From Shewanella sp. NFH-SH190041 (lineage in GTDB: Bacteria; Pseudomonadota; Gammaproteobacteria; Enterobacterales; Shewanellaceae), in contig NZ_AP026070.1 in assembly GCF_024363255.1 (NCBI RefSeq), positions 2,418,001 to 2,482,000 on the forward strand: 64,000 nucleotides of DNA, given 5' to 3'. The position numbers and the translations under genes were made by a program. Positions 52,305 to 61,228 of the stretch are shown here, in pieces (position 1 is the stretch's first letter; the number at the start of each line of letters is the position of its first letter). The notes beneath the pieces were generated by a model. The model was not told where the DNA came from and made no database searches. It saw only the letters and a program-made list of their open reading frames with translations.

Positions 52305-53711
52305 ATGGTTCAATTAAATCAAAATTTTATCAACAGTATCAAACATGATATTCCTGCCCATCTATCTATCGATGACTTTATTGCATACTCAGCGCTGCCG
52401 CTGCGCCGTTCTATCCGGGTCAATACGTTAAAAATCTCCTGTAGTGATTTTCAGCAGCTTATGCAGCATAAAGGTTGGCAATTTGAGCCTATTCCTTGGT
52501 GTGACAGTGGCTTTTGGATCACAGGCCAGCAGGATGATGAGCTGGGTAACCGTACTGAACACCTTCAGGGGCTGTTTTATATTCAGGAAGCCAGCTCTAT
52601 GCTGCCGCCAACCGCCTTATTCGATGGCAATGCCAACTACACTACCGTGCTGGATACCGCCTCTGCGCCAGGGTCTAAAACCACTCAAATGGCCGCGCTA
52701 ATGCACAATCAAGGCCTCTTGGTTGCCAATGAATACTCATCCAGTCGCGTAAAAGTGTTACATGCAAATGTCGCCCGTATGGGGGTACGCAATACTGCAC
52801 TTACCCATTTTGACGGCCGGGTATTTGGCCAATATCTATTTGAAACCTTTGATGCGGTGTTACTCGATGCCCCCTGCAGCGGTGAAGGCACCATACGTAA
52901 AGATCCCGATGCCCTCAAACATTGGCGAGAAGAAGATATTGAGGAAATAGCTCAGACCCAACAAGCACTGATCTTATCCGCCTTTCAAGCCTTAAAACCC
53001 GGGGGGCTGCTGGTCTATTCCACCTGCACTTTAAACCGTCGTGAAAACCAACAGGTATGCCATTTTCTGCAACAGACCTACCCTGACGCAGTGGAGTTTG
53101 TCTCTCTGGCTAAGCTATTTCCTCAGGCGGATAAAGCCACCACAACAGAAGGCTTTTTGCATGTCTGGCCCCAGATTTATGACAGTGAAGGCTTTTTTGT
53201 TGCTGCTATTCGTAAAACTGCTGCCGTTGACCGCACAGCACCTCAACCGGGCAAACAGAAAAACTTTCCTTTTGCCCCAGCCACCAAAAAACAGCAGCAG
53301 GCAGTCACGGACTATTTTGCCGGCCTAGGCATTAGCCTGCCAAATGACAGTGATATCATGGTGCGTGACAACGAATACTGGCTGTTTCCCCATGCCTTTT
53401 CCCCCCTGATAGGTATGATGCGTTTTCAACGAATTGGCCTGAAATTGGCTGATGAAGCCAAGCATGGACTAAAGCCTCGCCATGAAGCCATTATGGCGTT
53501 AACAGACAAACAAACGCCGATGCTGGAGCTAAACCAACAGCAGGCCATTGATTATCTTATGGGGCGGGATGTGTTGCTGGAGCAGCAGCCAGCCAGCAAA
53601 GGGGAAGTAATTGTTAGCCGACATAATAGCCCATTGGGGCTGGGGAAAATACTGCCCGGTAAACTGAAAAACAGTTTGCCCCGTGAACTGGTCAAAGACC
53701 GGGTATGCTGA
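52305..53711 (+). CDS. rsmF: 16S rRNA (cytosine-1407-C5)-methyltransferase RsmF
   Basis: Methylates C1407 of 16S rRNA using SAM. The 468-residue product has the NOL1/NOP2/Sun catalytic core: VLDTASAPGSKTTQMAAL (SAM-binding), LLDAPCSGEGTIRKDPDA with C191 and YSTCTLNRRENQQV with the nucleophile C241. The C-terminal extension (about 300-468) carries a PUA-like region ending in GRDVLLEQQPASKGEVIVSR and GLGKILPGKLKNSLPRELV, as in YebU. Length is near E. coli's 479. Position near letB and prc-proQ mirrors the E. coli yebS-yebT-yebU neighbourhood, though two genes are inserted. Confidence 0.95.
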   Translation: MVQLNQNFINSIKHDIPAHLSIDDFIAYSALPLRRSIRVNTLKISCSDFQQLMQHKGWQFEPIPWCDSGFWITGQQDDELGNRTEHLQGLFYIQEASSMLPPTALFDGNANYTTVLDTASAPGSKTTQMAALMHNQGLLVANEYSSSRVKVLHANVARMGVRNTALTHFDGRVFGQYLFETFDAVLLDAPCSGEGTIRKDPDALKHWREEDIEEIAQTQQALILSAFQALKPGGLLVYSTCTLNRRENQQVCHFLQQTYPDAVEFVSLAKLFPQADKATTTEGFLHVWPQIYDSEGFFVAAIRKTAAVDRTAPQPGKQKNFPFAPATKKQQQAVTDYFAGLGISLPNDSDIMVRDNEYWLFPHAFSPLIGMMRFQRIGLKLADEAKHGLKPRHEAIMALTDKQTPMLELNQQQAIDYLMGRDVLLEQQPASKGEVIVSRHNSPLGLGKILPGKLKNSLPRELVKDRVC

Positions 53712-53935
53712 ACTCAACACCCCCAAGCTCTAGCTAAATCACTGCAAACTGTTAATAAGTTATGGGGAACAACCCAAGAGAGTCGGGCTGACATATCGGC
53801 TCGCTTGCTCTTGTAACAGGCTTGATGTTTATCGCAGCAATACAGGTCACCCGGTCAACAGCGGGATAATTGATTGCAAACCTAAGATTTAGCAAGATAA
53901 AGGGCTAGATAGACGCTATCACGTGAGAAAATATA

Positions 53936-53964
53936 TTGGCACAGGGATTTGGCTGTACTACACT
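53936..53964 (+). promoter_or_regulatory. Sigma-70 promoter of the candidate small RNA
   Basis: TTGGCA at 53936-53941 and TACACT at 53959-53964 with an ideal 17-nt spacer. Predicted start near 53971, directly at the first hairpin. Confidence 0.55.
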
Positions 53965-53970
53965 TTTTCT

Positions 53971-54074
53971 CGGTGGGGCAGGCTTGCACCCCACCACTTA
54001 AGTTAGCGCACGGCTCATTCCACGAGCCATTCCCCTAGGCCCGAAACAACCGGAATAGTTTTGGGCCTTTTTTT
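53971..54074 (+). ncRNA. Candidate small RNA, about 104 nt
   Basis: Three hairpins follow a good promoter. They are GGTGGGG/CCCCACC (53972-53978, 53989-53995) with a 10-nt loop, GGCTC/GAGCC (54012-54016, 54024-54028) and a terminator stem (54037-54068) followed by a seven-T run. The single-stranded stretch before the terminator is C-rich (ATTCCCC). No open frame of note lies inside, and the next gene (tatD) is on the other strand, so this is not a leader. It does not resemble 4.5S, 6S, tmRNA, RNase P RNA, Spot 42 or RyhB as I remember them. An alternative is that the last hairpin simply terminates rsmF. The preceding part of the gap (53712-53935) shows no gene. Confidence 0.5.
54037..54074 (+). 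terminator. Rho-independent terminator
   Basis: AGGCCCGAAAC and GTTTTGGGCCT pair with one G-T wobble around a 10-nt loop and are followed by a seven-T run. It ends the candidate small RNA or rsmF, facing the tatD stop. Confidence 0.85.
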
Positions 54075-54117
54075 ATGCCTGTTTTTTTATACTTATATTA
54101 CGTTAGCAATAGCGACA

Positions 54118-54909
54118 TTAATTCCGACCGGCCAATTTGGCCGCGTCTTTGAACAGTGCAAAGAAATTCTCTGTGGTGTTTTGCGCCAGTTGTGCATAGC
54201 TTTCGCCCCGCACTTGGGCAACAAATTCGGCAACATCCCGCACAAATGCCGGCTGGTTTTCTTTGCCCCGATGAGGAACAGGAGCCAGATAAGGAGAGTC
54301 GGTTTCCACCAACAATCTATCTGCCGGTATTTTGCGGATCAGTGTACGCAAGTCACCTGCATTACCAAAAGTGGCGATACCGGAAATTGAAATATAAAAG
54401 CCCATATCCATCGCAGCTTTAGCCATTTCCCAGTTTTCAGTAAAACAGTGCAATACCCCACCGACGCGGTCGGCATGACCATTACGTAAGATTGCTAAGG
54501 TATCTTCTCTGGCATCACGGGTGTGGATAATCAACGGTTTATTTACGGTTAAGGCCAATTCTACCTGCTGTTCAAAACAGTGTTGCTGAATTGCTTTGGT
54601 TTCTGCGGAATAAAAGTAATCCAAACCTGTTTCGCCAATTGCAACCACTTGCGATTCCCGGGCAAAAGTCAGCATTTGCTCACTATCCAATCCCTCTTTC
54701 ACATCCAGCGGATGTACCCCACAGGACAGAAAAACCTCAGGATACGGAGCCATTTTATCCCGCATGGTCTCAAACCCCTGCTGGCGCACATTAACACAGA
54801 GAAAGTAAGCCACATCCCGTTGTTTGGCTTGTTGAATGATTTGCTGTATAGAAGTCGCATCCGGTGCCGCTTTCAAGCGGTCCAGATGGCAATGTGAATC
54901 AATAAGCAC
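54118..54909 (-). CDS. TatD-family metal-dependent hydrolase (YcfH type)
   Basis: A 263-residue TIM-barrel nuclease/hydrolase of the TatD family, last gene of the mrp-to-tatD operon. Metal ligands are all visible: H6 and H8 in DSHCHLD, the bridging Glu in IGETGLDYFY (near 92), His in LIIHTRDA (near 128), His in LHCFTE (near 153) and Asp in VETDSPYLAPVPHRGK (near 203). The start codon is GTG with AGGGG 5 nt upstream. The position after holB and pilZ matches ycfH of E. coli. Members act as 3'-5' DNA exonucleases or deacylases; the natural substrate is not settled. Confidence 0.93.
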   Translation of the reverse strand: MLIDSHCHLDRLKAAPDATSIQQIIQQAKQRDVAYFLCVNVRQQGFETMRDKMAPYPEVFLSCGVHPLDVKEGLDSEQMLTFARESQVVAIGETGLDYFYSAETKAIQQHCFEQQVELALTVNKPLIIHTRDAREDTLAILRNGHADRVGGVLHCFTENWEMAKAAMDMGFYISISGIATFGNAGDLRTLIRKIPADRLLVETDSPYLAPVPHRGKENQPAFVRDVAEFVAQVRGESYAQLAQNTTENFFALFKDAAKLAGRN

Positions 54910-54959
54910 GGAAACCCCTGCCCTTATATGTCTCTCTAAAGGAGGGCAAGGATACTCAG

Positions 54960-55286
54960 CTACATGGTGGAGGTCAAATTCCCCGACGCGAGTTCACTGG
55001 CAAGCAGTTTTTCAATCTGATCCCGGTGCAGCTCGGCATCGGTAAGCAGTTTTACCCCAACCCCGGCAGGGCGGCCACCAGATGCGCCAAGGGGATTAAT
55101 CCAAACCACTTTAGCCTGCACTTGCCGCATCTGTGCATCACCTGGCAACGAAAACGCCAAAGAGACTGCTTGGCCTAACTCAAAATCTTCCATCGATGAC
55201 ACAAATAATCCCCCACCACGGATAAAGGGCATATAGGCCCGATAAAGTTGGGCTATTGAGTCAAATTTTACGGCCAGTTGGTGCAT
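54960..55286 (-). CDS. pilZ: PilZ-domain protein (type IV pilus biogenesis PilZ)
   Basis: A 108-residue single PilZ domain. The N-terminal part MHQLAVKFDSIAQLYRAYMP and IRGGGLFVSSMEDFELGQAVSLAFSLP correspond to PilZ itself. The c-di-GMP motifs RxxxR and D/NxSxxG are not present in canonical form, as in true PilZ, which does not bind the nucleotide and instead works with PilB and FimX in pilus assembly. VVWINPLGASGGRPAGVGVKLL closes the barrel. It follows holB by 9 nt with AAAGGA overlapping the holB stop. This holB-pilZ order is conserved in Pseudomonas, Vibrio and Shewanella. Confidence 0.88.
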   Translation of the reverse strand: MHQLAVKFDSIAQLYRAYMPFIRGGGLFVSSMEDFELGQAVSLAFSLPGDAQMRQVQAKVVWINPLGASGGRPAGVGVKLLTDAELHRDQIEKLLASELASGNLTSTM

Positions 55287-55295
55287 AACATCCTT

Positions 55296-56222
55296 TTATT
55301 GAGCAATTGCCCGGTAGTCGGTTACAAAGCGCTGGCATAGCGCCATATAGTTAACATTTCCCATTAGCTGCAACTGGTGACACTGCAGCATGACGTCCCC
55401 CGCTAACGCACCAATACGGTTACGCACAAACGGACTCAGCGCCCCTGGCGCGGTCAGTCTGGCCCTGAGCACCAAATAGAGAATATTTAATGCCTCAATC
55501 ATATTCTCTTCATTCAATTCCAGCAAATGCCCCTGTAGATGCCCACTGGTTAAACTGCGCCGCCAATCCTGACGCAACGCCAGCAATTGCTGATATCGCC
55601 CATTTTGCCAAGCTTCAGCCAGAGGTAGTGGTCCCCCAACAACAGGCAAGGCCCAGAGAATATCTTCCTCTATGCCCCAATGGCGAGTCAGCCATTGAGC
55701 TAATGTGGTCAGATCCGGAGCGACAAATTTTAGCCGCTGACAACGGCTGCTAATGGTTGGCAACAATCGACCCGGCGTTTGACTTTGCAGGATCAGCAAT
55801 GTCTCTTTACCCGGCTCCTCTAAAGTCTTTAATAAGGCATTGGCTGCCGCAGTATTCATTCGCTCGCATTCATAGATCACCGCGATCCTGCGGCCACCTT
55901 GCTGCGCTGTTGCGGTCAACTTTTGGCACAGCTCGCGGATCTGATCCACTTTGATCTGGTTTCCATCGGCCCGCACCGGATAACAGTCTGGATGGTTCCC
56001 CGCATTGAACAGCTGACAACTTTTACAATGGCCACAGGCACCAAGCGCAGATGGCTGCAAACAGCACGCAGCTGCGGCAATATCATTGGCCAATACTGCG
56101 CCGCCTAGCCCTTGCTCTACCCCAATGAGCAGTGCATGACCAAGCGTGCCCTGCCGCAACTGCTGGATAACCCGGGTAAAGCCTTCGGTAAGCCAAGGAA
56201 AATCTGCTGTCTGTAGTGTCAC
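55296..56222 (-). CDS. holB: DNA polymerase III delta-prime subunit
   Basis: Stator of the clamp-loader complex that places the beta sliding clamp on DNA. The 308-residue product has the N-terminal RecA-like domain with HALLIGVEQGLGGAVLA in place of a full P-loop, as usual for delta-prime, and a zinc module CGHCKSCQLFNAGNHPDC near 62-80. YECERMNTAAANALLKTLEEPG, then LLPTISSRCQRLKF with the SRC arginine-finger motif near 158-160, follow. The C-terminal oligomerisation helices continue to the end. It starts 24 nt after tmk, as in E. coli tmk-holB. Confidence 0.95.
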   Translation of the reverse strand: MTLQTADFPWLTEGFTRVIQQLRQGTLGHALLIGVEQGLGGAVLANDIAAAACCLQPSALGACGHCKSCQLFNAGNHPDCYPVRADGNQIKVDQIRELCQKLTATAQQGGRRIAVIYECERMNTAAANALLKTLEEPGKETLLILQSQTPGRLLPTISSRCQRLKFVAPDLTTLAQWLTRHWGIEEDILWALPVVGGPLPLAEAWQNGRYQQLLALRQDWRRSLTSGHLQGHLLELNEENMIEALNILYLVLRARLTAPGALSPFVRNRIGALAGDVMLQCHQLQLMGNVNYMALCQRFVTDYRAIAQ

Positions 56223-56246
56223 TGTGACGCTCCTTAGAAAACCACT

Positions 56247-56873
56247 TTACGCCAGCACAGCGCGTAGGCTAGCCTGAATATCTTTATGCACTTCAGACAT
56301 AGGCTGACTGGCATCAATCACCATAATACTGTCATCCTCTGCCGCCAAGGCTAAAAAGGTGGCTCTAGTGCGGTCAAAAAACGCCAGTGCTTGCTGCTCA
56401 ATGCGATCCAGTTCGCCCCGAGCAGCCGCACGTTGTAATCCCACCTGGGGCGGCACATCCAAATAAATCGTAATATCCGGTTTAAAACTATTCAGGGTAA
56501 TATCACTCAGTGACTGCACCAATGGCATCAAGCCACGGCCGCCGCCCTGATATGCCAAAGAGGACAGATTGTGTCTATCCCCCAACACCCAATGCCCTTC
56601 GGCCAGCGCCGGTTTAATAACTGTTTCCACCAGCTGCGCCCGGGCAGCATAAAACAACAAGCATTCCGCCGTATCACACAAGGGATCCTGACTATCGGCA
56701 ATTTTCACTAAATCCCGGATCCGTTCAGCCAGTGGTGTGCCACCAGGCTCGCGGGTACAGACAGGGGCCTGACCGGTATGCTTTTCAATTAACTCTTTTA
56801 CCAAGGCAATAGCACTGGATTTACCTGCGCCTTCCAGCCCTTCAATGACAATAAATTTTGCGTTCTGTTCCAT
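56247..56873 (-). CDS. tmk: Thymidylate kinase
   Basis: Phosphorylates dTMP to dTDP. The 208-residue product has the P-loop GLEGAGKSS at residues 12-20, [17 protein letters not shown] near 40-56, the DR-x-x-x-S motif [18 protein letters not shown] near 97-113 and the LID arginines in [13 protein letters not shown]. Its start codon overlaps the mltG stop by one base (TAATG), so the two are translationally coupled. Length and order in the operon match the family. Confidence 0.97.
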   Translation of the reverse strand: MEQNAKFIVIEGLEGAGKSSAIALVKELIEKHTGQAPVCTREPGGTPLAERIRDLVKIADSQDPLCDTAECLLFYAARAQLVETVIKPALAEGHWVLGDRHNLSSLAYQGGGRGLMPLVQSLSDITLNSFKPDITIYLDVPPQVGLQRAAARGELDRIEQQALAFFDRTRATFLALAAEDDSIMVIDASQPMSEVHKDIQASLRAVLA

Positions 56874-57880
56874 TACTGATTTCTCTGAAATTTATTTACG
56901 GCGCGGTTATGTTCTTTAAGGGTATTGGAGAACACATGACTGCCATCATTGCGGGATACAAAGTACAGGTAACTGACTTTGGCGGGATTGGCCGCAGCCT
57001 GCAGCGATGCCAAACTCGGCGCGGCAATTGGCGTCGGTGGCAACCCGTTGATTCTATATGTGTTATAAGGGGTCTTTTCCCGCAGATCACGCTTAGTAAT
57101 ATTGCCGCGGTAACGCTCACCCATGCCATAAATGACGGTAGGGTCTGTTTGCAGGCGCATGCCTTTACGCAACCGGTTAACAAATACCGCAGCGACCCAA
57201 CCCCGCTCTGTCGCTTGGCCGGTTTCTTTTTCCACAATGGATGCCAAGGTGAGTAAGTCATATGGCGTTTTTAACGGCAGGGATTTATCCCGTTGCGCCC
57301 ACGCCTGCTCTAGCTCCTGCTGCATCTTCAAATAACTTTGAGTCAAAATCTCATCAGCGCTCTGCCCTGCTGAATAGTGATAAGTATCTGGGAAAAAACG
57401 TCCCTCAGGTCGCCCACTGGCATGCTCTTTTGCCATCACCCTAGTAAAAGCACCGGGCTGAAAGCGTAAATGAGGCTGATGGGCCAACTGGGCCTGCCAC
57501 TGCGCGATAGTCTGCCCTTCAACCAACGTCAGACTGAAATTTTTCACTTTACCTTCATGCAATTGGTCAAGCAGGCTCAACAATGTCTCACCCGGGGTCA
57601 ATTCATAAAGGCCTGCGCGAATATTGGCCATCTCTGGATGCAACCATAGCAATCCTTTAAAGCGCCAGTCTTCACTGAGTACGCCATCTTTTGCCAACTG
57701 CCGCACCACCTGTCGCACTGTGGTGCCAGGCTTAACATCCAGCTCTTTACTGTTATCCAATATCAGACTGGTATGCCCATATGTATTAACTTGCTCAACG
57801 GCCCAATAGCCAGCGGCTGCAGCAAGCAGCGCCAGACTCATCAGCCCGACAAGGACTGACCATATTATTTTTTTTATCAT
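56873..57880 (-). CDS. mltG: Endolytic murein transglycosylase MltG
   Basis: Inner-membrane enzyme that cuts nascent glycan strands and sets their length. The 335-residue product has one N-terminal membrane helix ([21 protein letters not shown]), a LysM-like region near 45-110 ([20 protein letters not shown]) and the YceG catalytic domain. The motif ASIVEKETG near 213-221 contains the catalytic Glu, followed by [26 protein letters not shown] and [25 protein letters not shown]. The ATG at 57880 shares ATGA with the pabC stop. Longer upstream starts lie inside pabC. Confidence 0.96.
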   Translation of the reverse strand: MIKKIIWSVLVGLMSLALLAAAAGYWAVEQVNTYGHTSLILDNSKELDVKPGTTVRQVVRQLAKDGVLSEDWRFKGLLWLHPEMANIRAGLYELTPGETLLSLLDQLHEGKVKNFSLTLVEGQTIAQWQAQLAHQPHLRFQPGAFTRVMAKEHASGRPEGRFFPDTYHYSAGQSADEILTQSYLKMQQELEQAWAQRDKSLPLKTPYDLLTLASIVEKETGQATERGWVAAVFVNRLRKGMRLQTDPTVIYGMGERYRGNITKRDLREKTPYNTYRINGLPPTPIAAPSLASLQAAANPAKVSYLYFVSRNDGSHVFSNTLKEHNRAVNKFQRNQ

Positions 57881-58680
57881 GATAATTTGTGGCAAAGCTC
57901 CGGCAGCCGCGGCCAAGGCTGATAATCCATGTTATCGACCCCGGTTACCGCCACAGCACCGAGCAAACTGTTACTCATTAAGATATGGTTGGCAGAAAAC
58001 ATCAACTGCGGCGATACCGCCGTAGCCGTCACATTCAGCCCCATATCCAACAACTGTTCCATAATCTGTTGACGCATCACCCCGGCAACGCCGCAATAGC
58101 TCAGTGCCGGTGTCATCACCCGTTCGCCGGAAATAAAAAACAAATTCCCAATTGATGACTCAATCACCTGACCATCACAGTCTTGCACCCACACATCTTC
58201 CACCCCGGATGGTATCGTGGTTTTAATTAAAACCTGCTCCAATCGGTTAAGGTGTTTTATGCCAGCCAACAATGGTTGATGTCCCAGCTGTACTTGTGTC
58301 CTGACTAACTTAATCCCCTGCTGCTGCCACTGCTGATAATGTGATGGCAACGGATGGATACTGATCAGCAGTACCGGCTGCGGGCTTGTGGGGGGCTGAT
58401 AACCTCGTCCCCCACTGCCACGACTGAGCAGTAGCTTAATACAATGCGCCGGATGCTGAATAGCCAACTGTACTAAATGGCTGCGCAAGGCTTCCCCAGC
58501 CGTCCAGCTAAAGCCCAAACGGGCAGCGCCGTCATGAAGACGGCGCAGATGGATATCAAGAAATTGGATGGCACCACCAGATGACAGCATGGTTGCAAAC
58601 AGCCCATCACCATAGGCCAGTGCCCTGTCTGATGGACTGAGCATGCCGTTTGGCGCATCTGCCACCCAAATTTCTGTCAT
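57877..58680 (-). CDS. pabC: Aminodeoxychorismate lyase
   Basis: PLP enzyme (fold type IV) that releases pyruvate from 4-amino-4-deoxychorismate to give p-aminobenzoate for folate synthesis. The 267-residue product has the PLP lysine K142 in LLAGIKHLNRLEQVL, matching K140 of E. coli. SDRALAYGDGLFATML near the N-terminus and ESSIGNLFFISGERVMTPAL in the cofactor region are diagnostic. It overlaps dcd by one base and mltG by four, so it sits in a tightly coupled chain. In E. coli pabC follows fabF; here it follows dcd. Confidence 0.94.
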   Translation of the reverse strand: MTEIWVADAPNGMLSPSDRALAYGDGLFATMLSSGGAIQFLDIHLRRLHDGAARLGFSWTAGEALRSHLVQLAIQHPAHCIKLLLSRGSGGRGYQPPTSPQPVLLISIHPLPSHYQQWQQQGIKLVRTQVQLGHQPLLAGIKHLNRLEQVLIKTTIPSGVEDVWVQDCDGQVIESSIGNLFFISGERVMTPALSYCGVAGVMRQQIMEQLLDMGLNVTATAVSPQLMFSANHILMSNSLLGAVAVTGVDNMDYQPWPRLPELCHKLS

Positions 58681-59264
58681 CAGGAATCCTGACTGATCCG
58701 GCTCGCAACCGCTTCTTGCTGATCCTTATATTTCGCGTTTTTACGCGTGTTATAAGGACGAGCAACCGGCTGTGCCAAACGTTCAAAATTCAGTGCACCA
58801 ATCGTCATCATTGGCCGCAGTGCCAACGGCAATTTACCGCTGTTATAAAACTCCAGCACAATGCGGCCATGCCAACCCGGATCGATCCGATGAGCGGTCA
58901 CATGCACCATCAACCCCAGACGAGCTAAAGATGAACGACCATCTAACCAGCCAACGATATCAGCTGGCAATGTGGCGCTTTCATAGGTCACGGCCAAAGC
59001 TAATTCTCCCGGGTGCAGGAAAAAGGCATCACCATTTTCAATGGTAATCTGCTCACTCATCACCCGATCCATCGCCTGTTGTACTTCAGCACTTGGGCCA
59101 CTGAGATCTATATAAGGTGCGGTGTGGTCTTTAAATACCCGAAACTGGTTTCCCAGCCGGACATCAACACTGACGCCACTGATAGCATCCGGTGCCGGAC
59201 GCGGTTCCATCACTATAGTGCCATTATCCAGACACTGTTCAATTTCAATATCGGTTAAGCGCAT
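58680..59264 (-). CDS. dcd: dCTP deaminase
   Basis: Deaminates dCTP to dUTP, the main source of dUMP for thymidylate synthesis in such bacteria. The 194-residue product shows [46 protein letters not shown], then [20 protein letters not shown], with the catalytic Arg/Ser, and the [20 protein letters not shown] stretch with the catalytic Glu. The C-terminal [18 protein letters not shown] is typical. It is 32 nt after udk and overlaps pabC by one base. Its presence beside tmk and udk makes a small nucleotide-metabolism cluster. Confidence 0.97.
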   Translation of the reverse strand: MRLTDIEIEQCLDNGTIVMEPRPAPDAISGVSVDVRLGNQFRVFKDHTAPYIDLSGPSAEVQQAMDRVMSEQITIENGDAFFLHPGELALAVTYESATLPADIVGWLDGRSSLARLGLMVHVTAHRIDPGWHGRIVLEFYNSGKLPLALRPMMTIGALNFERLAQPVARPYNTRKNAKYKDQQEAVASRISQDS

Positions 59265-59296
59265 TACTGCGTACTCCTCCAGTCTGCCCCGTGCCG

Positions 59297-59935
59297 TTAT
59301 TTTGCCAGCAGGTGCTGGATACGGGCCTTAAGAATATCAGTCGCGATACGGTTTTTACCGCCACGCGGTACAATAATGTCCGCATACTGCTTGGAAGGCT
59401 CAATAAACTGTAAAAACATCGGACGCACAGTTTTCTGGTACTGGGAAATCACTGATTCCATCGTACGGCCACGCTCTTCCACATCCCGGGTTAAACGGCG
59501 CAAGAAACAGATATCCAGCGGGGTATCCATAAAGACGGACGCATCCATCAGTTCACGCAGTTTAGGGTCGGTCAGCAGCAAAATACCTTCCAGTATGATC
59601 ACTTTCTTAGGTGTCATGCTGTTAATTTCACTGGTACGGGTATGCTCTTTATAGCTGTATACAGGGATATCAACCGGCTGACCGGCTTTCAACTGCTTTA
59701 GGTGCTCACCCAAGAGTTCATGATCCAGCGCTTTAGGATGGTCATAATTGGTCAGTACCCGCTGTTCCATGGACAGATGGCCCTGATCCCGGTAGTAGGC
59801 ATCTTCATTGATTACGCCAATTTGATTGGTGCCCAAATCACGGCACAGCTCTTCATAAATGGTTTTGGCAATTAAACTTTTGCCTGATGCAGATGCCCCG
59901 GCGATACCGATAATGACACATTGCGAAGAATTCAT
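59297..59935 (-). CDS. udk: Uridine/cytidine kinase
   Basis: Phosphorylates uridine and cytidine in pyrimidine salvage. The 212-residue product has the P-loop [11 protein letters not shown] (about 10-20), [44 protein letters not shown] and the RDVEERGRT lid region. [19 protein letters not shown] ends the protein as in E. coli Udk. It begins 9 nt after the mrp stop, so the two are in one operon. The order mrp-udk-dcd is shared with several gammaproteobacteria. Confidence 0.97.
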   Translation of the reverse strand: MNSSQCVIIGIAGASASGKSLIAKTIYEELCRDLGTNQIGVINEDAYYRDQGHLSMEQRVLTNYDHPKALDHELLGEHLKQLKAGQPVDIPVYSYKEHTRTSEINSMTPKKVIILEGILLLTDPKLRELMDASVFMDTPLDICFLRRLTRDVEERGRTMESVISQYQKTVRPMFLQFIEPSKQYADIIVPRGGKNRIATDILKARIQHLLAK

Positions 59936-59944
59936 ATTATTACC

Positions 59945-61069
59945 TTACTCGTCGTCTTCAACGCTGATAGAAACTTGAGGCTGGTTGTGTTGTAACACCA
60001 GCTGCGCCCCAACTTTGCGGGCAATTTCCCGGTATATTCCGGCAACATCACTGTCCGGCTGTGCCACCACCAGTGGCGCACCGTTATCCATGGATTCACG
60101 TAAATCCAACTGCAAAGGCATACTGCCCAGCAAAGGTACCTGATAGCGTTCAGCGATTTTGCTGCCACCATGGGTACCAAACGGATGATCCTTGTGACCA
60201 CATTCAGGACAAATGTGGTAACTCATATTTTCAACTATGCCCAGTACAGGAATATTTACTTTCTGGAACATGGTGATACCTTTTTGAGCATCAGCCAAAG
60301 CAATATCCTGCGGTGTAGTGACAATAACAGCACCACTGACCGGTACTTTTTGGGACAGGGTCAATTGAATATCCCCAGTGCCCGGTGGCATGTCGATAAA
60401 TAGATAGTCCAATTCAGGCCAGGCGGTTTCTGACAATAATTGTATCAGCGCACCTGCAGCCATAGGGCCACGCCATACCGCAGCTTGGTCATCGGTCAAC
60501 ATAAAACCGATAGACTGAGCTGCGACGCCGTACGCCTCTGCAGCCGTCATAGTCTTGCCATCTGGCGAGGTTGGGCGAAATTGGGTTAAGCCAAACATCA
60601 ATGGAATGGATGGGCCATAAATATCCGCATCCAAAATACCCACCTTGGCCCCTTCTTGGGACATGGCCAGCGCCAAATTCACCGCAGTGGTGGATTTTCC
60701 CACCCCGCCTTTGCCTGAAGCAACAGCAACCACCTGCTTAACATTGGCAATGGGTGCCACTGCACTGTGCTGCGCCTGAGCCGGCTGAAAATCAATTTCA
60801 CATTCGACCTCGTCAATGGCATCAAGTTGTGCCAATGCTTTGGTCAGTGTCATAACAGTGTCCCGGTACTGACTCTGACAGGGGTAGGCATATACCAGCC
60901 CAAGTTGCAGACGTTTACCGTCCAATGCCAATTTGCGTACACAGTTAGCCGTTACCAGCCCTTGGCCCAGATATGGGTCAATATGTGCATCCAAAATGGC
61001 CAGAACCGGCCCCAGAAGTGACGCTTCAAGACGGAAATCCACGGTGTTACCCAGCAGTGCTGATGACAA
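59945..61069 (-). CDS. apbC: Iron-sulfur cluster carrier protein Mrp/ApbC
   Basis: P-loop ATPase that carries Fe-S clusters to target proteins. The 374-residue product has an N-terminal MIP18/DUF59-like domain (about 10-95) and then the NTPase domain with the deviant Walker A SGKGGVGKST at 118-127. LDADIYGPSIPLMFG, the Walker B-like YLFIDMPPGTGDIQLTL, and the cluster-binding CPEC in YHICPECGHKDHPFG follow. All key residues are intact. It is the first gene of the nine-gene operon running to tatD and is divergent from metG with 159 nt between the start codons, as in E. coli. Confidence 0.96.
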   Translation of the reverse strand: MSSALLGNTVDFRLEASLLGPVLAILDAHIDPYLGQGLVTANCVRKLALDGKRLQLGLVYAYPCQSQYRDTVMTLTKALAQLDAIDEVECEIDFQPAQAQHSAVAPIANVKQVVAVASGKGGVGKSTTAVNLALAMSQEGAKVGILDADIYGPSIPLMFGLTQFRPTSPDGKTMTAAEAYGVAAQSIGFMLTDDQAAVWRGPMAAGALIQLLSETAWPELDYLFIDMPPGTGDIQLTLSQKVPVSGAVIVTTPQDIALADAQKGITMFQKVNIPVLGIVENMSYHICPECGHKDHPFGTHGGSKIAERYQVPLLGSMPLQLDLRESMDNGAPLVVAQPDSDVAGIYREIARKVGAQLVLQHNQPQVSISVEDDE

Positions 61070-61228
61070 AACAGCTACCCCCTAAATTGAATTTGGCCAA
61101 GTGTATCAGATAATGGCAAAAACATTAGCGTAGAAATAACACAGTCAGACCGTCATTTGATGAAAATCCCACATTAATCGGTTAGTATCTAGGCCAATAT
61201 TTCAGGACCAACACGATTTCGAGAAAAG

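Noticed and set aside
53752..53850. Possible MITE relic after rsmF
   Set aside because: Only scattered short matches; no ordered blocks as in the relic at 44046.
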